Source of the DNA: Phycisphaerae bacterium
GTDB lineage: Bacteria; Planctomycetota; Phycisphaerae; UBA1845
Length of the DNA: 26,485 nt
Assembly (NCBI GenBank): GCA_021604825.1
Contig: BQJS01000041.1
Coordinates: forward strand, 1 to 26,485
Reading direction: 5' to 3'
The notes below the pieces were generated by a model. It was not told the DNA's origin, did no database searches, and saw nothing but the letters and a program-made list of their open reading frames with translations. This document shows, piece after piece, positions 9,143 to 18,113 of the stretch (position 1 is its first letter; the number at the start of each line of letters is the position of its first letter). The position numbers and the translations under genes were made by a program.

Positions 9143-12100
9143 TCAGAAGTAGATGACGTCAGGAGCATCCGCGCCAAACAATTTCTTGCTGCGCAGATCT
9201 TGCCATTTCTTCACTCGGTGTTCAATCGCTTGTCGGAGAGTAGGAAAGAATCGCTGGAACAAGTCAGAAGAGTCGCCGGTGTCCGTGTGCCATAGGTCAA
9301 TACGCCCGTCGACGATTTTCAGAAACAACACCGAGAAGCGCCAGAATTCTAAAGGCTTTGTTGCGCGCATCATCTCGGCATACCAATGTCGCGCCCAACA
9401 ATTGCGATCGTAAGCGTAGCGCGCCGCAGCAACAGCAGTTCCAATGAAGCCCTTGCTGTCATGGAAGTCCTCTAAGACCGAAGTGGCGTAGTGATTTTCA
9501 TCGGAGAATCCGGATACCATGATTGCCCTGGCCATGTGCGCTGGCACTTCCGTTGCAAGAAGGACCTCGACATACTCTCGAATCAGGTTCTCGTGTCCGG
9601 CGCGAAACGCTGTTGCCACTTCTGCGGCGATCTCTTGGTCGGTTTTCGCCTCCGATAATCGTCGAAAGCATTCGCTCTTGAGTTCAGGAATTACTGCACG
9701 ATTCCAAATGGCCCACGATTCCGCGGGTAGTTGGGCTAGTCCATAGGTCGAACGGAACGGAAGCTGTTGATTCGAGGTGTCCTGTAATAAGCAGAGCGCT
9801 TTCTTCGGATGTGAATCTGCGATCGCTGCTGCGAATTGAATTATGAACAACCGGAGAAAGATCTTCCGATGCTGATCAGCTTCGATCAGCCGTATAAACC
9901 AGTGCTCGATGACATCAGGTCTTGCGGAAACAAGGGCTTTGATCTCGTCCAAACCGATATCTTCCAATACCAGTCTCGCGTCGGCATCTGAGAGACTCTT
10001 GTAAAAGCGCGCAAATACTTGCCGCGCTCGGCCCTGGCGCTCGTGGAATTCCTCGGTGGTCTCGCCGAAGATTCTCTTCAACGGTGTTCTGTCGGGCTCG
10101 TCGTCGGATTCAAGAATCGCGAACCGTCGCGGCCGGGAAAGGCTTTGTTCGTTGCGCGATTGAATGGTGATCGAAGGCTGGGGGAGATCCTTCGCCACAA
10201 GTACTCTGTCTATCGCTTCCTCAATCCTGTCAGCGAGAATCTTCGCAGCGGCTTCTCCTAAGACGAGTGCGGCGTGTCCGTAGTGAGTGAGGTCGATGCG
10301 ATCAACGGCCTCGGGAATGTCGATTAGGCCAGCCTTGGCGGCGGCAATCATGGCGTGCGAGCCGTTCCAGATTCCATCAGGGCTATCAGCTTGCTCACGG
10401 GAATGAGCGTTCCAGCCGGTCTCGATCAACGTGCCAAGCAGGGTAAGGTCCGCAGTGCGAGCCGCGATCGCCATCGCTTCTGCTCGCAATAGCTTATTCT
10501 CAGCAGTTAGGAAACTGGACACGATCGCCTTCGCGCGATCTGACATGGGCGGCAGAGAATAAGCGATTGCTGCGATAATGCGAAAGCAGAGACTTTCGTC
10601 GCCAGTTGCCTCACAGCGTTCAAGCCACTCATCGATAACTTCGATTTCAGCGGGCCTGAGCAACTCCAAAGAACCCACGAGCAACCTGGAATCCTGTAGG
10701 CGGCCCACAGCCTCCAACTGCTCATTTGGCGAGAGATGTGGCAAGGCCGGAAAAAATAGGAATTGCGATGTCAGCCAACCTTCCTCTTTCGTCGAATCTT
10801 GGTCACTTGGACCCAAGTCAAAGGACTGCGCGGCAGTCGCAAAAGCCTCAGCAATCTTGCGGTCCAAGGCCGCGGCATGTGGTTGAAAGACGCGACACCC
10901 TATCCATCGCGGTTGCCCAGTTCGGCCAATCACATCATCGGCAAGGTCGCGAAGTTTTGCGATTGGCACATCGGGTGCGAATCGAGCCAATGCCGGTAAC
11001 GTAGCGTGAAAGAAATGGTCATCACTCGAATATGCGTTAAGCGTGCACAGCTCGTTTACATTCAGTGATTTGAACTTGTCGACGGTAGGACTTAGATTCG
11101 CAGGGTTGGATGAGGCAGGATCACATGGATCCAAATCACAATAGGTCTCTACAAGTCGCCATGGGTGAATGGGCCCCCAATCCCTCGTCAGCTCTTCCGT
11201 GAGAAGTTCAGCGTTCTTGGCATCGTCGCGATCACCGGTTGCCCGAAGTACTTCGACGGCTGTCCAGTTGCCAACGACGGATCGCTTCCCCGGAAGTTTT
11301 TGTTGAATCTGTTGAATGAGTCCTTGTCTGGTTGCGAGCCAATCTTTCGTGTTTAGGCAAACGAGCTGAACGAACTCCTTGTGCGGAGCATAAGAATGCG
11401 CATGCAGCGATGTAGAAAACGACCACGCGAAGAGCGCAGGGGCAAGATCTGCCAAAGGCATGCCCGCCAAGAGCATGAACGCCATTCGATACAAACGGTT
11501 CAAGTCGCAATCGGCGACCTCGTGCAACTCCTGCTCCAAGAATATTTTCTCGTGAAGGGTTAAACACTCGAGTCGACTTTTGAGTTTGGATTGCCATTCT
11601 TCTTGGCGCGCGGTTTCCGCATTGTCGTTTCTTGATGTCGAAAACTGATCGGACGAACGCGAATACCAGTGGAGCCACTTTGAGACTCGGGAAGTAATTG
11701 CTTCCCAAACGGGCGGATCTTGCCGTGCATTCAGAAGAGACGCTGTCAGCAACTCAAAATGAGCAACGTACGCTGCCTTAAGCGCGCGGTCTTCCGCGGC
11801 CTTTACGAACGCTTTAGGAGAATGTCTAGTGAGACGAGCGAAAATGTTCCGATACTCGATCGAGATGTTTTGCAGCCCGATGAAATGCCGAATCAATGCG
11901 GCCGTGACCGCGTCAGGACAATCGCTCTGCGCGCAAGTGACCTCAATTGCGTAGGCGACGATATTCGAAGTCATGTCCAACGAGGCGATGGGTTCCATGA
12001 TGACCGCGAGCCGATCGAATGGGTCACGGCCATTTCTATTCTCTCGTTTCGCTTCTTCCACAAGCCAAATGGCAAGGGCTAGTTGCAAGCCCTCGTCTCG

Positions 12101-13717
12101 GATTTGATAGAGCTCCGTATCCGTATCGACGACTTCGAAGAACTGACTAGATAGAACGGCTTCCAAACGTTTATCAAAGTCTTGATCAAAGAGCTTGATA
12201 TCATCAGATTGGCTCTTACTGAGTCGATCTACAACCTCTTGACCTAGTCCGCGCAAGATCACTGTGAATTCAGATGCAGAAAGTTGTGTGGCACCAGAAC
12301 GATTGCAGCGTCGAAGGTGCTCGAAGATTAACTTTCCAATGCTAAGTTCGTGCATCGACGCGATGACGTTTGTGTCGAGCAATTCGAGCGCAATGCCCAG
12401 TATTCTCGGGTTTCTCAGCGAGTTTCGTACACCAGAAGCAACAGAGTCCGGTGGAATTTGCTTTGTCTTCAAGATGTTCCAAACTTCGTCATCTGTCCAT
12501 TCGGCGACGGTGATTTCCCGGTGTGGTGAGACTAGATCATGACGAATGCTCGCGGAATGAGCCGTTCGAGTCGTGACGACAAGACGTCCGCCCAATTTTT
12601 GCATTGCCAATGAAGCCGCGTCAATCCACCGCGCCCATTGAAATCTCGGCGCCTGATTGAGCCCGTCAACCCAAAGGACGATGCGGCATTGCGCGGGTTG
12701 GGGATTCGCACGCCAACCTGCAAATCGCCTCCGCCATCGATTTCGGCTGGCTTCAGCATCCAACTCATCAGTCTGTCTAATGAGTTCATCGATCAGAACT
12801 TTTTCGATATTGCGTGAAGGATCTTGTTCGTTCAATCGTTCCGCACTGAGCACAACTAACAGCGAAGCAGGAGAACTCTCAAGCCAACTGCTCGCTACAA
12901 TCCATGATTTTCCGCTTCCTTCTTGCCCAACGACGATCAACAACGTGTCCTCCGGAGGTCCGGCAAACGCAGGTTTCAACAATTCTGTGAGTCTGTCTCG
13001 AGGGTGCGCGGCAAGGACGCGTGGATCGCGGGGTGCCAGCGGCTGACCAAAAACCTGTCGGGCGGTGACACGGTTCGAAAAGACAGATTCGAGGTACTTG
13101 CGATTTCTGTCTTTCGCCAGCCCCAGGCCAATTGATGGACTGCACAGCGTCTCACGCAGGCTATCCGCAGTGGCTGCGAAAGCATTTGTCCCCGCGATAT
13201 GATCGATGGCGGTGAGTGCCGCCTCCACAATCGAATCGTCCGGGACATTGGCACGTATGAAATCCTTGGCGCTCTCGCCAGCCATTGCCAAGAGGATGGC
13301 GAGCGGCGGCAGGGTTGTTTCGCTCCAGTCCAACAGAACGACGTTGATCCCCTGCCTCGCGCCTGCGTCTCGCAGGAATTCAGCGTTCTGTGCGCTTACC
13401 GGAGTCGTTGCTCCACAAATCCAGGTGTCCACTTGACCCTGATTATCTGTGGCAAGCTGCATTAGTTTGACGGCGATTTCCGCGAGCGGCAGGGCGCCGT
13501 TATAACGCTTGCCTTCTAAAGTGATCGCTCCCTCATCAAGTGACGAATCGCCGTCGCGGCCGCGCTGACTTCCGCTGGATGCAAGCCGGAATGGCTGATT
13601 GCAAATGGTGGACAACGCAGCCGCCAGGAGGCCCTCGAATCCTCTCGCCCCCGTCGGCGCAAGGGCCATTAGTGCTTTTCTGAGTGATTCAAGATGATTG
13701 CGCGATTCTGGGTTCAT
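9143..13717 (-). CDS. Giant Mrr-like PD-(D/E)XK nuclease-STAND NTPase, putative defence protein
   Basis: A 1524-residue protein. The N-terminal domain shows the Mrr-type nuclease pattern: a helix GFEGLL with E28, then SQRGRDGDS with D55/D57, then ITLEGKRY giving E68-x-K70. A P-loop NTPase follows, with Walker A GQEGSGKS (264-271) and Walker B IVLWVDGLNQ (D351). About 1100 residues of probably helical repeats come after, ending RSKKLFGADAPDVIYF. The layout parallels the facing gene at 2655, but the nuclease and P-loop sequences differ, so the two are not recent duplicates. Nuclease-STAND fusions are a known antiphage theme in which target sensing by the C-terminus triggers DNA cleavage; that activity is inferred. 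ATG 13717 has a GAGG about 8 bases upstream and a sigma-70-like promoter about 100 bases upstream. The frame stays open for 36 codons past the stop, probably by chance. Confidence 0.87.
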   Translation of the reverse strand: MNPESRNHLESLRKALMALAPTGARGFEGLLAAALSTICNQPFRLASSGSQRGRDGDSSLDEGAITLEGKRYNGALPLAEIAVKLMQLATDNQGQVDTWICGATTPVSAQNAEFLRDAGARQGINVVLLDWSETTLPPLAILLAMAGESAKDFIRANVPDDSIVEAALTAIDHIAGTNAFAATADSLRETLCSPSIGLGLAKDRNRKYLESVFSNRVTARQVFGQPLAPRDPRVLAAHPRDRLTELLKPAFAGPPEDTLLIVVGQEGSGKSWIVASSWLESSPASLLVVLSAERLNEQDPSRNIEKVLIDELIRQTDELDAEASRNRWRRRFAGWRANPQPAQCRIVLWVDGLNQAPRFQWARWIDAASLAMQKLGGRLVVTTRTAHSASIRHDLVSPHREITVAEWTDDEVWNILKTKQIPPDSVASGVRNSLRNPRILGIALELLDTNVIASMHELSIGKLIFEHLRRCNRSGATQLSASEFTVILRGLGQEVVDRLSKSQSDDIKLFDQDFDKRLEAVLSSQFFEVVDTDTELYQIRDEGLQLALAIWLVEEAKRENRNGRDPFDRLAVIMEPIASLDMTSNIVAYAIEVTCAQSDCPDAVTAALIRHFIGLQNISIEYRNIFARLTRHSPKAFVKAAEDRALKAAYVAHFELLTASLLNARQDPPVWEAITSRVSKWLHWYSRSSDQFSTSRNDNAETARQEEWQSKLKSRLECLTLHEKIFLEQELHEVADCDLNRLYRMAFMLLAGMPLADLAPALFAWSFSTSLHAHSYAPHKEFVQLVCLNTKDWLATRQGLIQQIQQKLPGKRSVVGNWTAVEVLRATGDRDDAKNAELLTEELTRDWGPIHPWRLVETYCDLDPCDPASSNPANLSPTVDKFKSLNVNELCTLNAYSSDDHFFHATLPALARFAPDVPIAKLRDLADDVIGRTGQPRWIGCRVFQPHAAALDRKIAEAFATAAQSFDLGPSDQDSTKEEGWLTSQFLFFPALPHLSPNEQLEAVGRLQDSRLLVGSLELLRPAEIEVIDEWLERCEATGDESLCFRIIAAIAYSLPPMSDRAKAIVSSFLTAENKLLRAEAMAIAARTADLTLLGTLIETGWNAHSREQADSPDGIWNGSHAMIAAAKAGLIDIPEAVDRIDLTHYGHAALVLGEAAAKILADRIEEAIDRVLVAKDLPQPSITIQSRNEQSLSRPRRFAILESDDEPDRTPLKRIFGETTEEFHERQGRARQVFARFYKSLSDADARLVLEDIGLDEIKALVSARPDVIEHWFIRLIEADQHRKIFLRLFIIQFAAAIADSHPKKALCLLQDTSNQQLPFRSTYGLAQLPAESWAIWNRAVIPELKSECFRRLSEAKTDQEIAAEVATAFRAGHENLIREYVEVLLATEVPAHMARAIMVSGFSDENHYATSVLEDFHDSKGFIGTAVAAARYAYDRNCWARHWYAEMMRATKPLEFWRFSVLFLKIVDGRIDLWHTDTGDSSDLFQRFFPTLRQAIEHRVKKWQDLRSKKLFGADAPDVIYF

Positions 13718-13816
13718 CGTCCAGCCTCGTACGTTTACGCGATGGCACGGCCAACACTAGACCGAGATTTCCCATATGACCGTGTCCGGCGACGCCTCCG
13801 GACCGCGCTCGGCCAT

Positions 13817-13845
13817 TGTATAGCGCCCCCTGTTACTCCTGTCAT
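13817..13845 (-). promoter_or_regulatory. Sigma-70-like promoter for the second STAND gene
   Basis: On the minus strand, ATGACA (five of six matches to TTGACA) and TATACA (four of six matches to TATAAT) are separated by exactly 17 bases. The -10 box lies about 100 bases upstream of ATG 13717. It sits just outside the 3' end of the IS1380 transposase remnant, so it may belong to the outer end of that old element. Confidence 0.45.
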
Positions 13846-13992
13846 CTTTGGGAGCTTTTTTCGGCGTTACGGGCTGAAACGGTCACGTCCTTGCGTGCCA
13901 AACGGGCTCATGGCGCTCGTTTCTTGCCGTCGGCGCGAGGCATCCCCTTGGACCATCGCAACGGGAGCCGTTCTGAGCGGCTTTTCGAGTCA

Positions 13993-14292
13993 TCACGAAG
14001 GTGTCATGCCGGGCACGGCACGCAGACGTTGGATGCGCTTCAGGATGGCGGCGAACAACTTTCGCGGAACCGCAACCTCCGCCAGTTGAAACGTCACGTA
14101 ATTCGCATGATGCACCGCCTTCGCTCCGATCTTGATCAGCTTTTCCCTCAGGGTGGTCAGTGCCCTACGCGCGGTGGCAGCGCCAGGCGACGCAGGAAGT
14201 TGCCCAGGTTGTACGCCAGAGCAAACAGCTGCAATCGCACTTGATTGTCCACAAAGTCGTGGCAAGATAGCTTTATCCACTTGATCGCGTTC
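13993..14292 (-). pseudogene. IS1380-family transposase, C-terminal remnant with frameshift
   Basis: Only the C-terminal end of a DDE transposase remains. One frame gives ENAIKWIKLSCHDFVDNQV and LQLFALAYNLGNFLRRLALP, typical of IS1380 transposases. Near 14160-14166 the frame shifts and the protein continues as LTTLREKLIKIGAKAVHHAN and YVTFQLAEVAVPRKLFAAIL to a TGA at 13993. Upstream of about 14292 an in-frame TAA appears and similarity is lost, so the catalytic part has been deleted. No terminal inverted repeat could be identified. The fragment separates the STAND gene from the HNH gene and shows that this interval has been a repeated insertion site. Confidence 0.85.
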
Positions 14293-14646
14293 TCATGTTA
14301 CGATGGCCCGATCACAATTTCCGTCATAAGCAACTGTACTCAATGCTACGGATCGAATCTTGAGAGTTTCAAGTAAGTGTCAACGATACTATCGAGGCTG
14401 CTCAATTAAGGAAGTGAGAAGCTGGGCAGCCAGGGCAAGGTGGCCCAGGGGAAATAGAGCCTGAAGCGCGCCTGGGGATACCTTCCGCGCAGGGCGGACG
14501 TGTCCGAGACGCTCCGACGGATCTGCTGACGCTTTCTGGCTGGGGCCCGTAGCCCATCACCATTTAATGGATAAAATTGGCTTTGAACTCGAACTGCTTG
14601 CGGCGGCAGGGCTCGAATACTGACTTGTGCGAAGTGAGACAATCGG
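14293..14646. other. Intergenic region between IS1380 remnant and HNH gene
   Basis: No gene is supported. An 83-codon minus-strand frame (14657-14406) ends in ARFRLYFPWATLPWLPSF, which looks like low-complexity translated debris, and no homologue was recognised. It should carry the promoter of the HNH gene, but no clear boxes were seen. Confidence 0.4.
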
Positions 14647-15357
14647 ATGCGAGTCACTCGAAACCAGCTGAAAGATATTATTGTCGAAACAGTACGACAG
14701 TTTCGTGCGACGGTTGAGCGTCATCAGGTAATTGATGCCGTTGAACAGCACCTTCGAGACGATGGCCATTGGGAAGCCGATGATGATCTAGATTCGGAGT
14801 CGACCGATCCCAAGTCAAAGGGACGCGCGGAGATCGACTATCGGCTTTCTGACCTGAAACGCGAACGTCGTCTGGAGACCCCACGAAGAAACCAATGGCG
14901 ATTTCCACAAGGAGGACCGTACTTAGACCCAGAAGACGGACAACCCGACGGTGACCCATCGGATCCAAACTCCGAGACAGTCATGCGAGCGATCCGAGTT
15001 CGACGCGGGCAGCCCGCATTTCGAAACGCACTCCGCGAACGATATGAAAATCGATGCGTGATAACGGGGTGTCCAGTTCTCGACGTCCTAGAGGCTGCAC
15101 ACATTCGTTCCTATCACAATAGTGCCGACAATGCGCCGGAGAATGGCCTTCTGCTTCGCGCCGACATTCATACGTTATTCGATTTGGACTTGCTGGGGAT
15201 CGAACCAGACTCTCTCACAGTTCATGTACATCCAAGAACGGACGAGAGTTATGCGCCTCTGGCGGGACAACCTGTGGCGCTGAATGGTCACGCGCTCGAT
15301 CGCACGGCGCTCGCTCAGCGCTGGGCGATGTTTCAAACTCGGCTTCAGGACGCTTGA
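14647..15357 (+). CDS. HNH endonuclease with N-terminal winged-helix-like domain
   Basis: A 236-residue putative restriction-type endonuclease. Residues 1-85 resemble the winged-helix DNA-reading domain found in front of Mrr and HNH nucleases (QLKDIIVETVRQF, HQVIDAVEQHL, RLSDLKRERRL), followed by a Pro/Asp-rich linker. The HNH_2-like nuclease domain spans about 113-198: FRNALRERYENRCVITGC with C137 and C142, then LEAAHIRSY with H152, NGLLLRADIHTLFDL with N166, D173 and H175. All expected metal-binding and catalytic positions are present, so the gene looks intact. Such proteins cut foreign or modified DNA in McrA-like systems; specificity cannot be told. ATG 14647 is preceded by a weak GAAGTGAGA. 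It stands alone, between an IS remnant and a broken recombinase. Confidence 0.88.
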   Translation: MRVTRNQLKDIIVETVRQFRATVERHQVIDAVEQHLRDDGHWEADDDLDSESTDPKSKGRAEIDYRLSDLKRERRLETPRRNQWRFPQGGPYLDPEDGQPDGDPSDPNSETVMRAIRVRRGQPAFRNALRERYENRCVITGCPVLDVLEAAHIRSYHNSADNAPENGLLLRADIHTLFDLDLLGIEPDSLTVHVHPRTDESYAPLAGQPVALNGHALDRTALAQRWAMFQTRLQDA

Positions 15358-15461
15358 CCATTTGACGTTCTGCTGAAATGAGCCCTGCCGGCGGATGTCA
15401 GAAATGGCTGCTGATGGGCGAATCCCGCCCAACCTATTACGACAGCGTCCTTTCGGGTTGC

Positions 15462-15970
15462 CTACTCGATTGTTGTTATGCAAAGAGGCGAAGCGCAGAA
15501 TTTCAACAGTTGCATGTCCAACACGCTGAAACCGTGGGACGGTTGAACCGTCCTATGACCAACATGCGCATACCGATGCCCCGCGAACTGGAACGTTTCG
15601 TTGACCTTAACGCGCAGTTCCCACCCTTCCTGGTTGGTGTCGATACCCTCGCCGGTTGAAATAAATCGGCCACCGTGAAATACCACATCGTTGATCAGTG
15701 TGAACGCGTGATCGGCACGGCTGAATCGGGCTTGATCATCCACGGCGATTAACCGCACTTGCCCCGAGCGAACCAACGTCATCAACTCGACGAATAGGTC
15801 GCGATTGCACTTGGTTCCTGACTCCGCCTCGTCTCTTAGGACAAGCGGATTGGTCAACGGTACGCCGAGTTTCTTCAAACTTGCCTGCACTTCTCGCTCC
15901 TGATCGTCGCAGCTCTCTGTTTGCTGCATTTCCGAGCTAAACCGAGTAAGAACTACTCAAATTTCTCCAT
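15462..15970 (-). pseudogene. Truncated, frameshifted serine recombinase (resolvase domain)
   Basis: The N-terminal catalytic domain of a second serine recombinase, of a different subfamily from the one at 38-2098. From about 15957 it reads VVLTRFSSEMQQTESCDDQE, the family start with the catalytic Ser in RFSS, then RDEAESGTK, LIAVDDQARFSRADHAF and GGRFISTGEGIDTNQEGWEL. An ATG at 15970 gives MEKFE and then a stop unless the frame changes by one base, so the true start is broken. Similarity ends near 15596 (VKVNE); the rest of the ORF to 15462 is unrelated read-through. Everything beyond the catalytic domain is gone, so it cannot act. It places a second recombinase at the other side of the nuclease cluster. 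Confidence 0.85.
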
Positions 15971-16331
15971 GACGAAATCTCTCTGGGCGACCGAATTGGG
16001 TCAACCACTCTCGTTGCGGCCTCCCCGGCACGACTACCGTATCACCCAGCTGGACGTCGTTGCGTCCGCTGCAAGTGTGACCACGGCGTTTTCTCGTGCA
16101 ACTATGCCGTCGTCGGTGATTTGGTCATCTGATCGTCACCGAAAGCCTGAATTATTGGCTGGGCCAATTGCATCTGCAGAACTCCGTTTCCCTGATTTCC
16201 GCAGTCGATTGGCCGCAAAGAACATGTCGATCGCCGCTCTGCCCGCTGCCTGACAATAAGCACCGATAGGGAACCCTATTGGGCCTTGATGGCATGAAAA
16301 CGGGCGGCTGCACTTAGGCGCACGCAGCATC
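15971..16331. other. Intergenic debris between recombinase and IS21 remnants
   Basis: No coding frame looks genuine. A near-palindrome atagggaaccctat lies at 16266-16279. Given remnants on both sides, this is probably decayed mobile-element DNA. Confidence 0.4.
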
Positions 16332-16614
16332 TGTCATCGGGCGGTCAAAACCGGCCATTCTGAGGTCTTGGTGATTGGCTTTGGAGCCTTCCTTTTGAAG
16401 GGAGGCTTGTATGGCGAATCGACTCGGGATGGCTACGGTGCAGACGATTGTAACGTTGCACAGGCGGGGATGGTCTTTTCGGCGTATTGCCCGCGCGTTG
16501 CACATTCATCGCGAGACGGTGGCTCGATTGACGATGGTCCAACCGGGGGTGACATCGATGTCAGTGAGATCACCGGTCCTGATGAAGACGTGCGCGCCGA
16601 AATCGATTCGCCAA
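16332..16614 (+). mobile_element. IS21-family left-end remnant with start of istA
   Basis: The end begins TGTCATCGGGCGGTCAAAAC, fitting the IS21 pattern of a TG terminus followed by GGTCAAAACCGGCCA-type repeats. About 55 bases on is a purine-rich ribosome site (gaagggaggc), and ATG 16411 opens MANRLGMATVQTIVTLHRRG and WSFRRIARALHIHRETVARL, the helix-turn-helix start of the IstA transposase. Similarity fades after about 40 residues. The catalytic part, istB and the right end are missing. The frame runs straight into the broken Mrr gene, so a deletion joined the two. The boundary at 16614 is approximate. Confidence 0.8.
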
Positions 16615-17139
16615 GATTGGCGACGGCAATTGCTCGATGCACAATCCGGGCTCAACAGCATCCGTGACCTGTCGTGACACGAGTTCGAGCACCTAGTGGG
16701 GGAGGCATATCGTCGCCAGGGATAAGCGGTTCAGGAGACCGGCAGCGCCAGCGAGGACGGTGGTATCGATCTGTCGCTGAGCAGAGGCAGCAAACAAGTC
16801 CTCGTACAATGCAAGCAGTGGGGGACGCAAAGGGTTGGCGTCAAGCCTGTCCGCGAACTGTTCGGTGTTATGACAAGTGCGTCGGCCACGCGATGCATCC
16901 TCGTCTCCTGCGGGTCGTTCACAAGAGAAACGCGACTCTTTGCCGAAGGGAAACCGATTGCCTTGGTCGAGGGGCCTGAGCTTTGGAATCTGGTGCAATC
17001 GGTGAAAACAACGAGTCTAGGATCGTCGGCCAAGAATCAACCGTGCCGGTACAATTCGATTATTCGGCTGCTGTACCGCTGTCGAAAGCGGCCACCAAGA
17101 TCAATTCAACACCAAACATTTTCGTTCACAAATCCTTAA
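16615..17139 (+). pseudogene. Broken Mrr-type restriction endonuclease with two in-frame stops
   Basis: One continuous frame encodes a PD-(D/E)XK Mrr catalytic domain interrupted by TGA at 16675 and TAA at 16723. It reads LLDAQSGLNSIRDLS, stop, HEFEHLVGEAYRRQG, stop, AVQETGSASEDGGIDLSLS, then VLVQCKQW and GVKPVRELFGVMTSASATR. Family members normally have Trp and Tyr at the two stop positions, each a one-base change. Catalytic residues are still visible: the Glu of HEFE, Asp at 16768 and the Q-x-K of VQCK at 16807-16815. The N-terminus is lost at the IS21 junction and the C-terminal zinc-finger part expected in many relatives is not readable. It is a recently inactivated restriction gene. Confidence 0.85.
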
Positions 17140-17210
17140 CAGCTCCAGCCAGATTGTCGGTACTTGAACGGCGTTGGCGTCGGCTGAGAATCTGGAACCT
17201 ACGGCATGGA

Positions 17211-18113
17211 TCAACGCCGCCGACGAAAAAATGTCAAGGCCCCCAGAACGAGAAATGAGGCGGAGCTCGGCGAGGGAACCGTTTGCGCGAACGCAATCCC
17301 GCCCCATCCATAGGTGTCGCTGCCGGTACCGGTCGTTTCGACGATTCCGAAGGGCAACATTCCAATTTCCGTCGATCGAAACGCCGCATCAAAGCTGGAC
17401 AACGCTGCGTTGTTGTTGGACGAGAAGTGATCGTGTATGCCCCATAGCTCTCCCGTATCAGGATGCACAGCGATCTGCTGGTTGTTCGTTACGCCACTTG
17501 TTGAACTGCCCCATGTGAAGGCGAAAGAGGCGTCGGTGGGGTCCATTTCAACGATGTTTTGGTTTGACCGATTTGAGGCCAGCAACGTACCGTTCATGAA
17601 TTCGAGACCGAGCATCTGACCATTGAAACCGCTGCCTTCCAACTCGGTCGTGCCTTGAACCGTGTGTGACATCGTGCCCAGATCAATTCTGACGAGCGAC
17701 TGATCCCCAAAGGCATTGACGGTATACATGGCATTGTTGGAGGCATCGTACGCAAGGTCGCCCCAGAACTGCGTGCCGGTAGATGCAACCGAGTGCCTGA
17801 AGGTCGTCTCACCAGTGGACGGGTTCACCTCCAGGAAATCGCCTTCACGTGTCATGCCGTATAGAGTTGAGCTGGCATACGCCAACCCCCGGATCCGCCG
17901 AACCGTACCCGACACATCTTGGGTGACACCGATTGTGGTCGCCGAAAAGTTGGGACCACTGTTGAGATCGACCCGCATGAGCGTGTTCGTATCGGAAACC
18001 GTGAGCAAATCCCAACCCGCGAAAGCGGGCGATGAGGCGATGCCTGCCATCCCGGCCGCCACAAACATTACTAGTGATCTTGAGATTCTCGATGAAAGAG
18101 TGGTGAGTTTCAT
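17211..18113 (-). CDS. Secreted PEP-CTERM-like protein with beta-propeller-like repeats
   Basis: A 300-residue exported protein. Residues 1-32 are a signal peptide (basic start, hydrophobic LVMFVAAGMAGIASS, cleavage after AFA). The mature part has repeated short units such as LMRVDLNSG, FLEVNPSTGET, LVRIDLGTM, IVEMDPTDA and IAVHPDTGELWGI, spaced like blades of a propeller. The C-terminus is VPSPSSASFLVLGALTFF plus four Arg: a sorting-type tail with VPSP in place of VPEP, a hydrophobic helix and a basic end, expected to be cut and anchored by an exosortase-like system. The start has a strong AAGGAG 6 bases upstream (complement at 18120-18125). It lies 133 bases downstream of the large FG-GAP gene on the same strand. 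The true ligand or role is unknown. Confidence 0.85.
   Translation of the reverse strand: MKLTTLSSRISRSLVMFVAAGMAGIASSPAFAGWDLLTVSDTNTLMRVDLNSGPNFSATTIGVTQDVSGTVRRIRGLAYASSTLYGMTREGDFLEVNPSTGETTFRHSVASTGTQFWGDLAYDASNNAMYTVNAFGDQSLVRIDLGTMSHTVQGTTELEGSGFNGQMLGLEFMNGTLLASNRSNQNIVEMDPTDASFAFTWGSSTSGVTNNQQIAVHPDTGELWGIHDHFSSNNNAALSSFDAAFRSTEIGMLPFGIVETTGTGSDTYGWGGIAFAQTVPSPSSASFLVLGALTFFRRRR

Noticed and set aside
9035..9145. 36-codon in-frame extension past the stop of the 1524-residue protein (YELGGDILDIKWPAEL and on)
   Set aside because: A 36-codon open stretch is not rare by chance, and the ending KKLFGADAPDVIYF before TGA looks like a natural C-terminus. Kept only as a possible read-through to test.
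14406..14657. 83-codon minus-strand ORF upstream of the HNH gene
   Set aside because: No recognisable domain, no ribosome site, and it overlaps the start of the HNH gene; treated as noncoding.
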